From assembly GCF_000626635.1 (NCBI RefSeq), contig NZ_CP007451.1, forward strand, positions 620,001 through 684,000: DNA of 64,000 bases, in the 5' to 3' direction. The DNA comes from Draconibacterium orientale. GTDB taxonomy: Bacteria; Bacteroidota; Bacteroidia; Bacteroidales; Prolixibacteraceae. Under the pieces are notes generated by a model. That model saw nothing but the letters and a program-made list of their open reading frames with translations, searched no databases and was not told the origin of the DNA. The stretch's first letter is position 1, and the number at the start of each line of letters is the position of its first letter. This document shows positions 33,088-42,539 of the stretch, one piece after another. Position numbers and translations under genes: made by a program.

Positions 33088-34719
33088 TTATTTTTTCTGT
33101 TGAGGGAAAATGCGTTGATACTCTTTCGCCCAAATCGCTGTCATTTCCTCAACCTTTTCAGGCATCTCTTCTGCAAGATTATTGGTTTCAGTGCGATCTT
33201 TTGCCATATTGAACAGCTCCCAACCACCTTTGCTTAACGACGATATTTTCCAGTCGCCGATACGTAATGCTTTACCTCCCTCGTGTTCCCAGAAAAGAGT
33301 ATCATGCGTTGTAATAATTTCATTATTTAACATCGGCAAAATTGAATTACCTTCAATTGGAGTGGTTTCCAAACCATTCACTTCGGCAGGATATTTTGCG
33401 TCAGCCAATTCCAAACAAGTTGGTAAAATATCGATAACATGACCAACTCCCTGATTGATGGTGTTTTCTTTTCCTTTTAGTCCGTTAGGCCAGTGCACAA
33501 TAAAAGGCGTGCAATTACCACCTTCGAACGACTCTTTCTTCCAATAACGGAACGGTGCATTAATTGATCCGGCCCAGGCAACTCCCAAATATCCCCAAGT
33601 CAATTCTGCGCCCGGATGTTCAAAATTATCGTAATCTATTTCTACGCCTTCACGGTTGTGTCCCGGACGATCGAAACCGGGTATGTATCCACGCTCGGGT
33701 GATGCACCATTATCTGCCAGAAATAGAATCACAGTATTGTCGTATTCCCCGGTTTCTTTCAGTTTCTGAATCAAACGCCCAACTCCCTGGTCTAAACGGT
33801 CTACCATTGCAGCATGGGTTTCCATATGATTAGCTTCCCACTCTTTACGTTCGCAATCGGCCCACAATTTTCCCGATTCATTTTTAGCCAGTGGAGCAAT
33901 AGCCGGATCTACAATACCTTTTTCAACCAATCCCTGGTAACGTTTTTCGCGCAAAACATCCCAACCTTCATCGTACATACCCTCATATTTTTCAATATCT
34001 TCAGGCAATGCGTGCAATGGCCAGTGCGGTGCAGTGTGCGCCACATATAAAAAGAAAGGTTTATCATCTTTTTTGAATTCATCAATCATTTCAATTGATT
34101 TATCAGTAACAAAATCAGTCATGTAGAAATCATCCGGAACTTCTTTGATGGCTTCTTCGTTGTGCACCAGGCTAAACGGATCGAAATAATCAACCACTCC
34201 CCAAATTACACCCCAGTGTTCTTCAAAACCACGGTTTGCAGGATAAGATTCCAGCGGAGCAAAAATGCTGCTGTCTTTTCGGTGCGAGAGCCATTTCAAC
34301 TGATCTTCTTTATTCGATAAAGCTTTGGTACGTGAAAGGTGCCACTTGCCCGCCATCCCGGTGTGGTAACCATTTTCTTTTAGCACTTCGGCTATTGTTG
34401 CGGCATTTCTTGAAAGTGTTTGTCCGTTTCTGTCGAGGCCAACCTGATGCGGATATTTTCCGGTAAGCAATGAAGCTCTTGTTGGGCAACATCTGGCCGC
34501 ATTGTGAAACTGGTTAAAGCGAACACCATCAGCCGCCAAGCCGTCAAGATTAGGCGTGTGTATTTCTCCTCCGTAACATCCAATATCAGAATAGCCCAGA
34601 TCGTCGGCCATAATGATAACAATATTAGGACGTTCTTCCTGTTTATCTGAATCCTGCTTTGGCGTACTTGTGCAGCTTATAACTACCAAGGCTGCAAAAA
34701 GTAAAACTAAATTTTTCAT
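33088..34719 (-). CDS. S1-family arylsulfatase-type enzyme, lipoprotein (paralogue of the 36193 sulfatase)
   Basis: From the ATG at 34719 the protein starts MKNLVLLFAALVVISCTS, a clean lipoprotein signal; a further 17 codons are open upstream but spoil the signal, so this start is preferred. The formylglycine motif is CCPTRASLLTG, with the first Cys the modified one. IMADDLGYSDIGCYGGEIHT and AGKWHLSRTK match S1 arylsulfatases of about 540 residues. The sulfatase at 36193 shares the CCPTRAS block and overall layout, pointing to duplication. It should act on small sulfated oligosaccharides at the cell surface or in the periplasm. Confidence 0.94.
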   Translation of the reverse strand: MKNLVLLFAALVVISCTSTPKQDSDKQEERPNIVIIMADDLGYSDIGCYGGEIHTPNLDGLAADGVRFNQFHNAARCCPTRASLLTGKYPHQVGLDRNGQTLSRNAATIAEVLKENGYHTGMAGKWHLSRTKALSNKEDQLKWLSHRKDSSIFAPLESYPANRGFEEHWGVIWGVVDYFDPFSLVHNEEAIKEVPDDFYMTDFVTDKSIEMIDEFKKDDKPFFLYVAHTAPHWPLHALPEDIEKYEGMYDEGWDVLREKRYQGLVEKGIVDPAIAPLAKNESGKLWADCERKEWEANHMETHAAMVDRLDQGVGRLIQKLKETGEYDNTVILFLADNGASPERGYIPGFDRPGHNREGVEIDYDNFEHPGAELTWGYLGVAWAGSINAPFRYWKKESFEGGNCTPFIVHWPNGLKGKENTINQGVGHVIDILPTCLELADAKYPAEVNGLETTPIEGNSILPMLNNEIITTHDTLFWEHEGGKALRIGDWKISSLSKGGWELFNMAKDRTETNNLAEEMPEKVEEMTAIWAKEYQRIFPQQKK

Positions 34720-34773
34720 ATATCTAAAATTATTTATTCTCCTATTTTCTTCTCTTTCCTTAGAGATCATTTG

Positions 34774-36177
34774 TTATTTCTCCGGTGTCCAGTTTTTAAT
34801 TACAGACCCTGCTAAGTTTTCTTTATCCGGATAACGAGGATTCTGATGTTCCACTTTATTTCTATAAAAATGCTCTGCTACGGTTTGTAAACTCAAAACA
34901 AGCTCTTTGTTTTGTTCGGCAATATTAACCGATTCAATTTTATCCGTATCAATCCTATAAAGTTCGGTCTTTTCAAAGGGGCTGGTATTATCCCCGGCAT
35001 TTCGCTCCCAAATTAGTTTCCATTCATCTGTACTCAGTGCCAAACGCTCGATCTTTTCTGATCTCTGATCAAAATAGGTGAACCAGTTGCGGTCTTCTAG
35101 ATTCTCTCCCCTCATAGCATCTAATACATTAATTCCATCCAACTCATTTTCAACTTGCCCTTCATAACCGGCAATCTCCATCAATGTAGGAAGCACATCG
35201 ATATATCCCATTCTTTCAGTAATTTTTTCTCCTCCTGAAATATTACCGGCCGGCCAGCGTGCTGCAGCAACAACATTAATTCCTCCCTGGTAAGGAGTAA
35301 GTTTCCATCCTCTTAAATCTCCATTACTTGCAACCCGCTGCACTCCTCCGTTATCACTGAAAAATAAAATAAAGGTATCGTCTACCTGTCCTCTTTTTTC
35401 AATACAGTTCAATATTTTTCCAATATTCTGGTCCATACAATCGATCATTGCTGCATAAATCTTTTTATCACCTGTCCTCTCCGGGTATTTTGCAATATCT
35501 TCAGTTTTTGCTTGAAAAGGCGAGTGAGGTGCGGTAAACGGCACATACAAAAAGAACGGCTCAGTTTCCGGGACTGAATTTATAAAAGTAACTGAAGCAT
35601 CACCAACCAGATCGGTGGTGTAACCACTTTTTTCAGACGGTTTATCAAGTTCATGCCAATCCTGTTCACCTTCTCTTTCCTGGGTAAAATAATCGATTGC
35701 CCCATTGTAGCATCCTTCATAAAATGTGAAGCCCTGATTTTCGGGTAACCATTTTTTTTGCCGGTGGCCAAGATGCCTCTTTCCAACCATTCCGCGGTGT
35801 TTGTACCCGGCCTCTCCCAGCATTTCAGCTATTGTGAATTCCTCCGGAGGCATACCATATTCGCGGTACGGCGGTATTACTGCCCGCATTAATCCAAAAC
35901 GATTTGGATAACGGCCGGTCATTAACCCCGCCCGGGTTGGAGAACACATCGGGCAAGCATAAAACTGGTCAAGCACAACTCCCTCTGCTGCCAAACGATC
36001 AATATTCGGAGTTTTAATATCGCTACCATGAAAACCCACATCTCCGTTTCCCAAATCATCAGCAAGAATGATAATGATATTCGGTTTCTGAATAGATCCG
36101 TTTCCTGCAAATGTTGATAATTCGACAATTGCAAGCAGGGCTAGAAGTATTATTCTGACAGAATACCGATTTTTCAT
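34774..36177 (-). CDS. S1-family sulfatase
   Basis: A 467-residue secreted sulfatase with a signal peptide (ILLALLAIVELSTFAG). The formylglycine motif is CSPTRAGLMTG with Cys78. ILADDLGNGDVGFHGSDIKT and GKRHLGHRQKK align with the metal and sulfate-binding segments; the usual GKWH reads GKRH here, a change of the Trp only. FFSDNGGVQRVASNGDLRG follows. It has no close paralogue in the window. It is in the middle of the run of five sulfatases and starts 15 bp after the preceding sulfatase gene. Confidence 0.94.
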   Translation of the reverse strand: MKNRYSVRIILLALLAIVELSTFAGNGSIQKPNIIIILADDLGNGDVGFHGSDIKTPNIDRLAAEGVVLDQFYACPMCSPTRAGLMTGRYPNRFGLMRAVIPPYREYGMPPEEFTIAEMLGEAGYKHRGMVGKRHLGHRQKKWLPENQGFTFYEGCYNGAIDYFTQEREGEQDWHELDKPSEKSGYTTDLVGDASVTFINSVPETEPFFLYVPFTAPHSPFQAKTEDIAKYPERTGDKKIYAAMIDCMDQNIGKILNCIEKRGQVDDTFILFFSDNGGVQRVASNGDLRGWKLTPYQGGINVVAAARWPAGNISGGEKITERMGYIDVLPTLMEIAGYEGQVENELDGINVLDAMRGENLEDRNWFTYFDQRSEKIERLALSTDEWKLIWERNAGDNTSPFEKTELYRIDTDKIESVNIAEQNKELVLSLQTVAEHFYRNKVEHQNPRYPDKENLAGSVIKNWTPEK

Positions 36178-36192
36178 CTTTTGATTACATGT

Positions 36193-37842
36193 TTACTTTT
36201 CCGCGTTCTTCTTACGGTATAACTCTTGAACCTGGTTCCAGGGAAGCACGTGGTTAGTCTTCGCCCAATTGTCATACATAGCAGCCATCTCCTCTACCTT
36301 TTCGGTTTCAGAAGAAGCCAGATCATGCATCTCTGAGCGATCGGTTTCCATATTGTATAATTCCCAGGTTGTTTCCTGCGCTGAATTCCATTTCGAAACC
36401 AGCTTATATTTGCCTAGTCGTACTGCTTTATTGCCTTCGTGCTCCCAAAAAATAGGTTCGGTATGAATGCGTTTATTTTCGCCTTTGAAAAGCGGAACCA
36501 AACTTTTACCGGGAGTAGAAACAATAGTATTTCCATCGTATTCTTTCGGATACGCTGTTTGAGCAACATCAACAAAAGTCGCCATTAAATCGGGCAGAAA
36601 ACCATACTCCGAAATCATCTGACCTTCTTTTTCTTTTGGGATAACACCCGGCCAATGAACAATAAACGGCGTTCCAATCCCTCCTTCGTGCACCCAGTGT
36701 TTGTATTCGCGATACGGCGTATTTGAAGCATTCGCCCATGCTCCGCCATAAGTTAGGAAATAGCCTTCTTTTGTTACTAATTGGCGAGCCGGCCCGCCGC
36801 CTAATTCTCCTCCTTCGGCGCAGGCACCATTATCATTTAAAAATATGATCAATGTATTATCAAATATATTCTGCTCTTTTAAATGGTCAACCAGCTTCCC
36901 TATATTTTGGTCCATCCGGTCAACCTGTGCTGAGTAAGTGGCACGACGCAGGTCCATTTCTGCTTTCTTCTCCTCAGATAGAGAATCCCATTCTCTCCAA
37001 TTCTGCGGAGAAAGGTCCCACCCCTGATCCACGATACCAATTTCTTTCATTCTTGCATAGCGGGTTTCCCTAAGTTTTGTCCAGCCATCCATGTAAGTTC
37101 CTTTGTACTTTTCAACATCCTCTTGCGGAGCATTTAAAGGCCAATGCGGCGCAGTGTAGGCCAGATATAAAAAGAATGGTTTCTCGCTATTCTCTGATTT
37201 GGCTTCGTCGATAAACTGAATAGCATAATCGGTAAATGCATCGGTTGTATAATAGTCTTCATCGGTAACCGAAATGGTGTCGTTCATATAAGTGATTCCA
37301 CGCGGATAAACTGGTTTGAAAAAGTTACTTGCCCCTGGTATGAGCCCGTAAAATTTGTCGAAACCACGTTGCAAAGGCCATTTTGATTTATCGGAAATTC
37401 CCAGATGCCACTTGCCTGTCATCAGTGTTGTATAACCTGCATCTTTTAAAACTTCGGCAATGGTGACACAGTTTTTATTCAGGAATCCACGGTACTCCGG
37501 AATTCCAAGATCGTGCTGCGAAAAATCAGCAGGCGTATTCGTCATGTGGCCAATCCCGGTTTGGTGTGGGTAACAACCCGTCATTAAACTTGCTCGGGTT
37601 GGGCAGCAACGAGCTCCGTTATAAAACTGGGTAAACCTTAATCCATTTGCCGCCAGCGCATCAAGGTTGGGAGTTTCTACTTCGCCTCCATAACATCCCA
37701 AATCGGAGTACCCCATGTCGTCGGAAAGAATAAGAATGATATTTGGAGATGCTGATGATTGTGCACCAGCGTTATTATCTTTTCCGGCAGTACAACCGCT
37801 TAAAAGAAGTATTGCAAATGCAAATAGGCTTATTATTTTCAT
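36193..37842 (-). CDS. S1-family arylsulfatase-type enzyme, lipoprotein
   Basis: A 549-residue lipoprotein (LLLSGC, Cys17). The formylglycine motif CCPTRASLMTG starts at Cys79. LSDDMGYSDLGCYGGEVETP, TGKWHLGISDK and FLNDNGACAEGGEL are the metal and active-site segments. It is the closest relative in the window of the 33088 sulfatase. This is the first of the run of five sulfatases; it begins 96 bp after the GH2 gene, and a hairpin lies in that gap, which may adjust the expression of the sulfatase run relative to the hydrolases upstream. Confidence 0.95.
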   Translation of the reverse strand: MKIISLFAFAILLLSGCTAGKDNNAGAQSSASPNIILILSDDMGYSDLGCYGGEVETPNLDALAANGLRFTQFYNGARCCPTRASLMTGCYPHQTGIGHMTNTPADFSQHDLGIPEYRGFLNKNCVTIAEVLKDAGYTTLMTGKWHLGISDKSKWPLQRGFDKFYGLIPGASNFFKPVYPRGITYMNDTISVTDEDYYTTDAFTDYAIQFIDEAKSENSEKPFFLYLAYTAPHWPLNAPQEDVEKYKGTYMDGWTKLRETRYARMKEIGIVDQGWDLSPQNWREWDSLSEEKKAEMDLRRATYSAQVDRMDQNIGKLVDHLKEQNIFDNTLIIFLNDNGACAEGGELGGGPARQLVTKEGYFLTYGGAWANASNTPYREYKHWVHEGGIGTPFIVHWPGVIPKEKEGQMISEYGFLPDLMATFVDVAQTAYPKEYDGNTIVSTPGKSLVPLFKGENKRIHTEPIFWEHEGNKAVRLGKYKLVSKWNSAQETTWELYNMETDRSEMHDLASSETEKVEEMAAMYDNWAKTNHVLPWNQVQELYRKKNAEK

Positions 37843-37858
37843 TGTTCTTTATAATAGG

Positions 37859-37894
37859 TGAATTCTGCCTCCCGATTTTGAGAAGCAGAATTCA
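37859..37894 (-). terminator. Intergenic hairpin between GH2 and the sulfatase run
   Basis: TGAATTCTGC pairs perfectly with GCAGAATTCA over a 16-nt loop. No T-run follows on the minus strand, so a processing or stabilising role is as likely as termination. Confidence 0.4.
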
Positions 37895-37937
37895 TTAATA
37901 ATTAAAACACTAAATCACAAGTATTCATAACTAAACA

Positions 37938-39812
37938 CTAATCTAGCAGTCCGGCTTTTTTATGAATTTCATAAAGTTTTTCCGGATCAATCTTCATTAC
38001 TTTCCTATCATATGTAATCAGTCCATTTAATTCGCCCTCAACATCGGTAGTCTGAGTATATACACCGGCACTAATTCCTTTCTTTCTCAGTTCACCCAGT
38101 ATTTCACAACTTTTGACGTAACGATCAACATACTCTTCGTGTGTTTTGGGTAATCCTCCATAACCCCAGTTATCTTTATTGGTATCCCAAATGTGATCTT
38201 CAACTGCCCAACCGTGGCCGCCAAATTCACCAACCACTTTTACGTAATCATCGTAAAGCTTCACATCCAAAGGAAAATCAGGGTGTGGATATTGATGCTG
38301 ATCGGCAATATCCCCCACTTCAAAGAAATTACCTCCGCTGGCAATATTTAAAAGTCGCGACGGATCATAAGCTTTCACCCAGTTTCCAACTTCCATACTG
38401 CGATGTTGTCCCCAACGTTCGTTAAATGTCGTCCAGATTACGATTGACGGGTGATTGTATAGTACGTCAATCATTGTTTTCAACTCGTTTTTGTATAAGT
38501 CGTGCGCCCAATCTGGCCAGTCGGCATCAAGTGCATCTCCCTTTTTCCATTGTTGTGGCCTTTCTGCAACGTAATCCTCACGCTCCATATGCAATCGCTT
38601 CCATTTTGGCCATTCGCTGCCTCCACTTCCTCCCGAGGTCTGGTCTTGCCAAATAACAAATCCCATACGGTCGGCATGGTAATAATACCTGCGAATTTCA
38701 GCTTTTTTATGCTTACGAATCATGTTGAATCCTGCCTTTTTCAGAAAATCCATTTCCCAGACAATGGCTTCATCAGAAGGAGGTAACAGAAAACTTTCGG
38801 GCCACCAGCCCTGATCGAGCGGACCTAAATGAAATATTTTTTCACCATTCAAAGTAAATTGCCAGTTTCCATTTGCTTCACATTCCTTTCCCACGGTTCT
38901 AAAACCTGTGTATGAGGAAACTTCGTCCAGAACATCGCCGTATTCTCCAAGCAGCTCAATCTTTACATCATATAAGAAAGGTGATTTTGGTGACCAGAGT
39001 TTTGCATTTTTAACGCTTAGCAATACATTATCGGCTGTTCCTGTTTTTTCGGCAACAACTTTCCCTTCGTCGAGTAAAGTCACCTTAAGTTGCGTGTTCT
39101 GTTTTAGCCCGCCGGTGCATGCTTCAGCTTTTAATTCACCATACATATCGGCAAGTAACTTTATCGATTTAATGTAGGTTTGAGGTACAGATTCTATCCA
39201 AACCGGGGCCCAAATTCCTGATGACGGAGTGTACCAAATTCCTCCGTTATCGCGTTTCTGTTTACCTCGTAGTTGGTATAAATCAGGATCATCGGTTCCG
39301 TCAATTACCCTGAGTTTTACTTCATTTTCACCAGATGTTACCAAATCAGTTACATCAAATGAAAAAGGAAGATTGCCGCCAATATGCGATCCGGCTAATT
39401 TACCGTTTACCCATACCATACATTTATAGTCAACGCCTTCGAAATTCAATAATTGACGCTCATTCTCTTTTGCAGTTAACTCAAAAGATCTTTTATACCA
39501 GATCACCTCATTCGATTCAATTCTTCTTGCAACACCTGAGAGTGGTGTTTCCAGTGCAAAGGGAACCAGTATATCTTGTTCCCAATTTTCGGGTTTAACC
39601 GCGCGGTTAGATGTTACTGCATATTCCCAAAGCCCGTTTAGGCTTTGCCATTCCGATCGAACCATTTGCGGACGCGGATATTCTTTCCATACGTTCTCGG
39701 GAGTTACTTTTTCCGCCCAACGGGTTTTTATTTTATCACCGGCAGGTTGCCAGTTTTGTGCAAAAGTTGATGCGCTGATCAGCAACGCAAATAAAGTAAG
39801 TTTAAGTTTCAT
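37938..39812 (-). CDS. Glycoside hydrolase family 2 protein
   Basis: A 624-residue GH2 enzyme with a signal peptide (LTLFALLISASTFAQ). Domain order: sugar-binding jelly roll (about 40-205, RPQMVRSEWQSLNGLWEYAV and WYKRSF), immunoglobulin-like domain (about 210-310), then TIM barrel. The acid/base is Glu465 (TTFNERWGQ) and the nucleophile Glu529 (VKVVGEFGGHGW). The family includes beta-galactosidases, beta-glucuronidases, beta-mannosidases and others; the short length, without the C-terminal domains of LacZ, fits a minimal periplasmic enzyme. With the arabinose-directed enzymes nearby a beta-galactosidase or alpha-L-arabinopyranosidase is possible, but this is an inference. Confidence 0.92.
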   Translation of the reverse strand: MKLKLTLFALLISASTFAQNWQPAGDKIKTRWAEKVTPENVWKEYPRPQMVRSEWQSLNGLWEYAVTSNRAVKPENWEQDILVPFALETPLSGVARRIESNEVIWYKRSFELTAKENERQLLNFEGVDYKCMVWVNGKLAGSHIGGNLPFSFDVTDLVTSGENEVKLRVIDGTDDPDLYQLRGKQKRDNGGIWYTPSSGIWAPVWIESVPQTYIKSIKLLADMYGELKAEACTGGLKQNTQLKVTLLDEGKVVAEKTGTADNVLLSVKNAKLWSPKSPFLYDVKIELLGEYGDVLDEVSSYTGFRTVGKECEANGNWQFTLNGEKIFHLGPLDQGWWPESFLLPPSDEAIVWEMDFLKKAGFNMIRKHKKAEIRRYYYHADRMGFVIWQDQTSGGSGGSEWPKWKRLHMEREDYVAERPQQWKKGDALDADWPDWAHDLYKNELKTMIDVLYNHPSIVIWTTFNERWGQHRSMEVGNWVKAYDPSRLLNIASGGNFFEVGDIADQHQYPHPDFPLDVKLYDDYVKVVGEFGGHGWAVEDHIWDTNKDNWGYGGLPKTHEEYVDRYVKSCEILGELRKKGISAGVYTQTTDVEGELNGLITYDRKVMKIDPEKLYEIHKKAGLLD

Positions 39813-39905
39813 TCTGTTTTTCTTCTTTAAAAATATGGAATTACAATGTTATTATATTGAATGATTTTGGAACTGGAAATCCTATTAGAAAAAGGGTAAA
39901 ATGAT

Positions 39906-39932
39906 TCAGTTTTGTAGTATTAGCGGTCAAAA
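39906..39932 (-). pseudogene. Remnant of a sulfatase 3' end (similar to the 51079 sulfatase tail)
   Basis: Just after the stop of the DUF4965 gene the minus strand reads TTTTGA.CCGCTAATACTACAA, differing from the last codons of the 51079-52506 sulfatase by one deleted base and a few changes. Decoded with that base restored it gives FDPLILQN and a stop, the same last eight residues. It suggests that a related gene once ended here and was deleted. Confidence 0.45.
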
Positions 39933-39953
39933 GGAGTTTCCAGCGTTGAATAC

Positions 39954-42464
39954 TTATTTATTCTCTAACATTTTTATATAATATCCTCCAACGACTGAGC
40001 GAGCCTGAAAACCTACCTGCTTTGCATCGGGCGTTTCATACCAATCTGACATTGGAACACGATCAGGAGTTTCCGTCACAAAACCATACAAAGGATCAAT
40101 AAACTTTTGGAAAGTATCTTTATCATCCGCTAAAGTAGCCGTCCAGATAATCCAGTCTGATTTTGTATATGTTCTGCGGTTATCAAGCGGCAAACCATAT
40201 TTGTTTTGTGTAGTCAGATAATAGGCAATTTCCTTTCGAGTCACTTCTTTCGGAAATATACCAAGGTCAAGCAGCTTATCCCAAACAATATTGTATTTCT
40301 GGCTCCATGTTCCAGGCTTGTCAAAAGTCAAACGATAGTGGTCTCCATCGTCCGCCATTTTCATCCACTCCTTCGCCATACTTTTCGCTGCTGAAGTATA
40401 TTTTTCTGCTACATCAGTTTTTCCGAGCATTTCGGCAAGTTTTCCGTAACCTGCAATTCCCATAATAGCTTTTGCAGAAAGGTTCACATTGTGTGCAAAG
40501 TGTCCGGCAAAATCGTCGGTACATAATTGATTTTCCGGATCAAGTCCATTCTCCAACAGGTAATTTGCCCAGATTGTTAGCACATCCCAGTGTTCAGCAG
40601 CGTAATCAGCATTTCCTTCAACAGTAGCAATGGCAGTAGTCAGAATCACCATGTTACCACATTCCTCAACCGGCATATCTCCGCCGTAGGTTTGGCCATT
40701 GGCTTTCGGATAAGTACCTACATCATGTGCTGCAAAAGGTTTCGTCCATTTTCCGCTTTCCGAATAATAGAAGATTGGATTCAACATTCCTTTTAAAAGT
40801 TCTGGATTGTATTTAAGGAATAAAGGAGCAGAAGGGTAAGTAACATCAACCGTTCCGATTGAACCGTTACTAAAGTTTTCTTTTGAAAGAAAAAGCGTGT
40901 TGCCTTTGGTGTCTTTTACTAATTTGTGTGCAGCAATCGACTGACGATAAGCAAGTATACACAAACGTGCATAATTTTCGCCTCCTGCAGCCAGTGCTTC
41001 TTCATATATTTTTGCATCGGTATCATCGCAACGTTCCATTACATCCTGGTAATTTTGAGTAGCAGAAGTTAATGCCTCATCAAAACTTACATGACCATCT
41101 TTTGTCCACCATGCTTTTAAGTTGTCTCCAAAATATTGGATGGATTCAATATCGTTGTATGCCAACATTATATATCCATTTGCTGGTTTTGCAGAAACTT
41201 TACCAATGACATCGGAGAAAACCAGCACCGGCATTGATTTCGATAAAACAGCTGTGGTTCTTTCTTGTCCACCTCCAACTTTTCCGCTCTCAACAAAAGC
41301 TTTTTTCATGCCTGTAAAATCACCGATTGCCATTATCTGATTTTCTTTTTCAGGCGATGCCAGGTAAAAATATCCCCAGTCTATGCGTACATTGTCACCT
41401 TTCTTTTCCAGAACGGCTTGTTCGGTTGTTCCTGTTTTTATGAAATTGATGTTGCCTGTTTTTCCACTTGTGACTTCCACTTCCTGATTTAATTCGTTAA
41501 CAGCCCATTCAGGTGTCGCTTCGAAATAAACCTCCACATCGTGGGCTTTGCCATCGGTTGATAAAACTTCATAGTTAATGTAATTTACCGGACGTGAAAG
41601 TAAATCCAGATCATCCATTAACAACGGTGAAACAAATTCAACGTACAAATCTACAGGTCCACAGCTAAAATTATACTTGGTTTGGGTTGCAGTAATTTTC
41701 ACACTGTTCTGGACGGCTGTCTGATCAAAAACAGATTGAATCTCTCCTTCTTTAAAAATACCAAAATCAACATAAGCTAAACCTCCGCGATCCCAACAAT
41801 GCGCTGCAATAGTGTTTTTTCCATCACTATTCAATAAAGCTTTATCAAGTTTTAATATTGCCTCGCTTCGGGCACTGTTACCCGTGTTTATAATTTCTAT
41901 TCCATTCAGATATAACTCAAAATCATCGTCGTGTGAATAAACCAGATACAAATCACTTTCGCTACTTACCTCAGGCATTGTAAACTCGCGACGTACCCAT
42001 ATATGCTCTGTTTCCCAGGAAGTAGTTGCCTGAAAAGTATTGGGTGTACCAAAAGCTGCTTTTCCGCTCTTCCAGGATGAATCGTTAAAATCTGATTTTT
42101 CCCAACCCGAAGCAGGTTTTTGGGTAAGGTATTTTCCTTCCCAGGTTTCGTATTTGGCATTTGGGACAACCGGTTCGAAGGGTATTTCTTCTTTACCCAT
42201 AAAACGATAGGTCTTACCATCAACGCGAAGGGCACCAACCAGCGAGTGATTTTTTCCGGTCCAGTGTTTTACAGGTGTATCGAATAAGTGATCGGACATT
42301 GACCATGCACTGGTATAAGGATCAATGGTAACTAATGGATAGGCTGGTGCACGAAATTCCTGCCCCGCTTCTTCTTTTTGAATTTCAGACTGTGCACCGC
42401 AGGAAAAAAACACTAAGCCTAGCATTATAAATCCCCAAAAATTAGATATAAAATACTTATTCAT
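39954..42464 (-). CDS. DUF4965/DUF1793 (glutaminase A-like) lipoprotein
   Basis: From the ATG at 42464 the protein is 836 residues and starts MNKYFISNFWGFIMLGLVFF followed by SCGAQ, a lipoprotein signal; an upstream ATG at 42539 would bury the signal. The order is a short DUF4964-type start (APAYPLVTIDPYTSAWSM), an inserted jelly-roll like that of GH2 proteins (about residues 60-210, VRREFTMPEVS, LYLNGIEI), a DUF5127-like beta domain, and a C-terminal helical barrel (DUF4965/DUF1793). That barrel resembles GH-type alpha/alpha toroids. Fungal relatives are called glutaminase A, but in Bacteroidota PULs the role is probably glycan processing. The family call is strong; the activity is unknown. 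Confidence 0.88.
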   Translation of the reverse strand: MNKYFISNFWGFIMLGLVFFSCGAQSEIQKEEAGQEFRAPAYPLVTIDPYTSAWSMSDHLFDTPVKHWTGKNHSLVGALRVDGKTYRFMGKEEIPFEPVVPNAKYETWEGKYLTQKPASGWEKSDFNDSSWKSGKAAFGTPNTFQATTSWETEHIWVRREFTMPEVSSESDLYLVYSHDDDFELYLNGIEIINTGNSARSEAILKLDKALLNSDGKNTIAAHCWDRGGLAYVDFGIFKEGEIQSVFDQTAVQNSVKITATQTKYNFSCGPVDLYVEFVSPLLMDDLDLLSRPVNYINYEVLSTDGKAHDVEVYFEATPEWAVNELNQEVEVTSGKTGNINFIKTGTTEQAVLEKKGDNVRIDWGYFYLASPEKENQIMAIGDFTGMKKAFVESGKVGGGQERTTAVLSKSMPVLVFSDVIGKVSAKPANGYIMLAYNDIESIQYFGDNLKAWWTKDGHVSFDEALTSATQNYQDVMERCDDTDAKIYEEALAAGGENYARLCILAYRQSIAAHKLVKDTKGNTLFLSKENFSNGSIGTVDVTYPSAPLFLKYNPELLKGMLNPIFYYSESGKWTKPFAAHDVGTYPKANGQTYGGDMPVEECGNMVILTTAIATVEGNADYAAEHWDVLTIWANYLLENGLDPENQLCTDDFAGHFAHNVNLSAKAIMGIAGYGKLAEMLGKTDVAEKYTSAAKSMAKEWMKMADDGDHYRLTFDKPGTWSQKYNIVWDKLLDLGIFPKEVTRKEIAYYLTTQNKYGLPLDNRRTYTKSDWIIWTATLADDKDTFQKFIDPLYGFVTETPDRVPMSDWYETPDAKQVGFQARSVVGGYYIKMLENK

Positions 42465-42539
42465 AAAAGGTATATTATTATTATTGAATCGATTATTTAT
42501 ATCGAAGGGCAACATGATTCCACAATTATCTGTTAGCAT

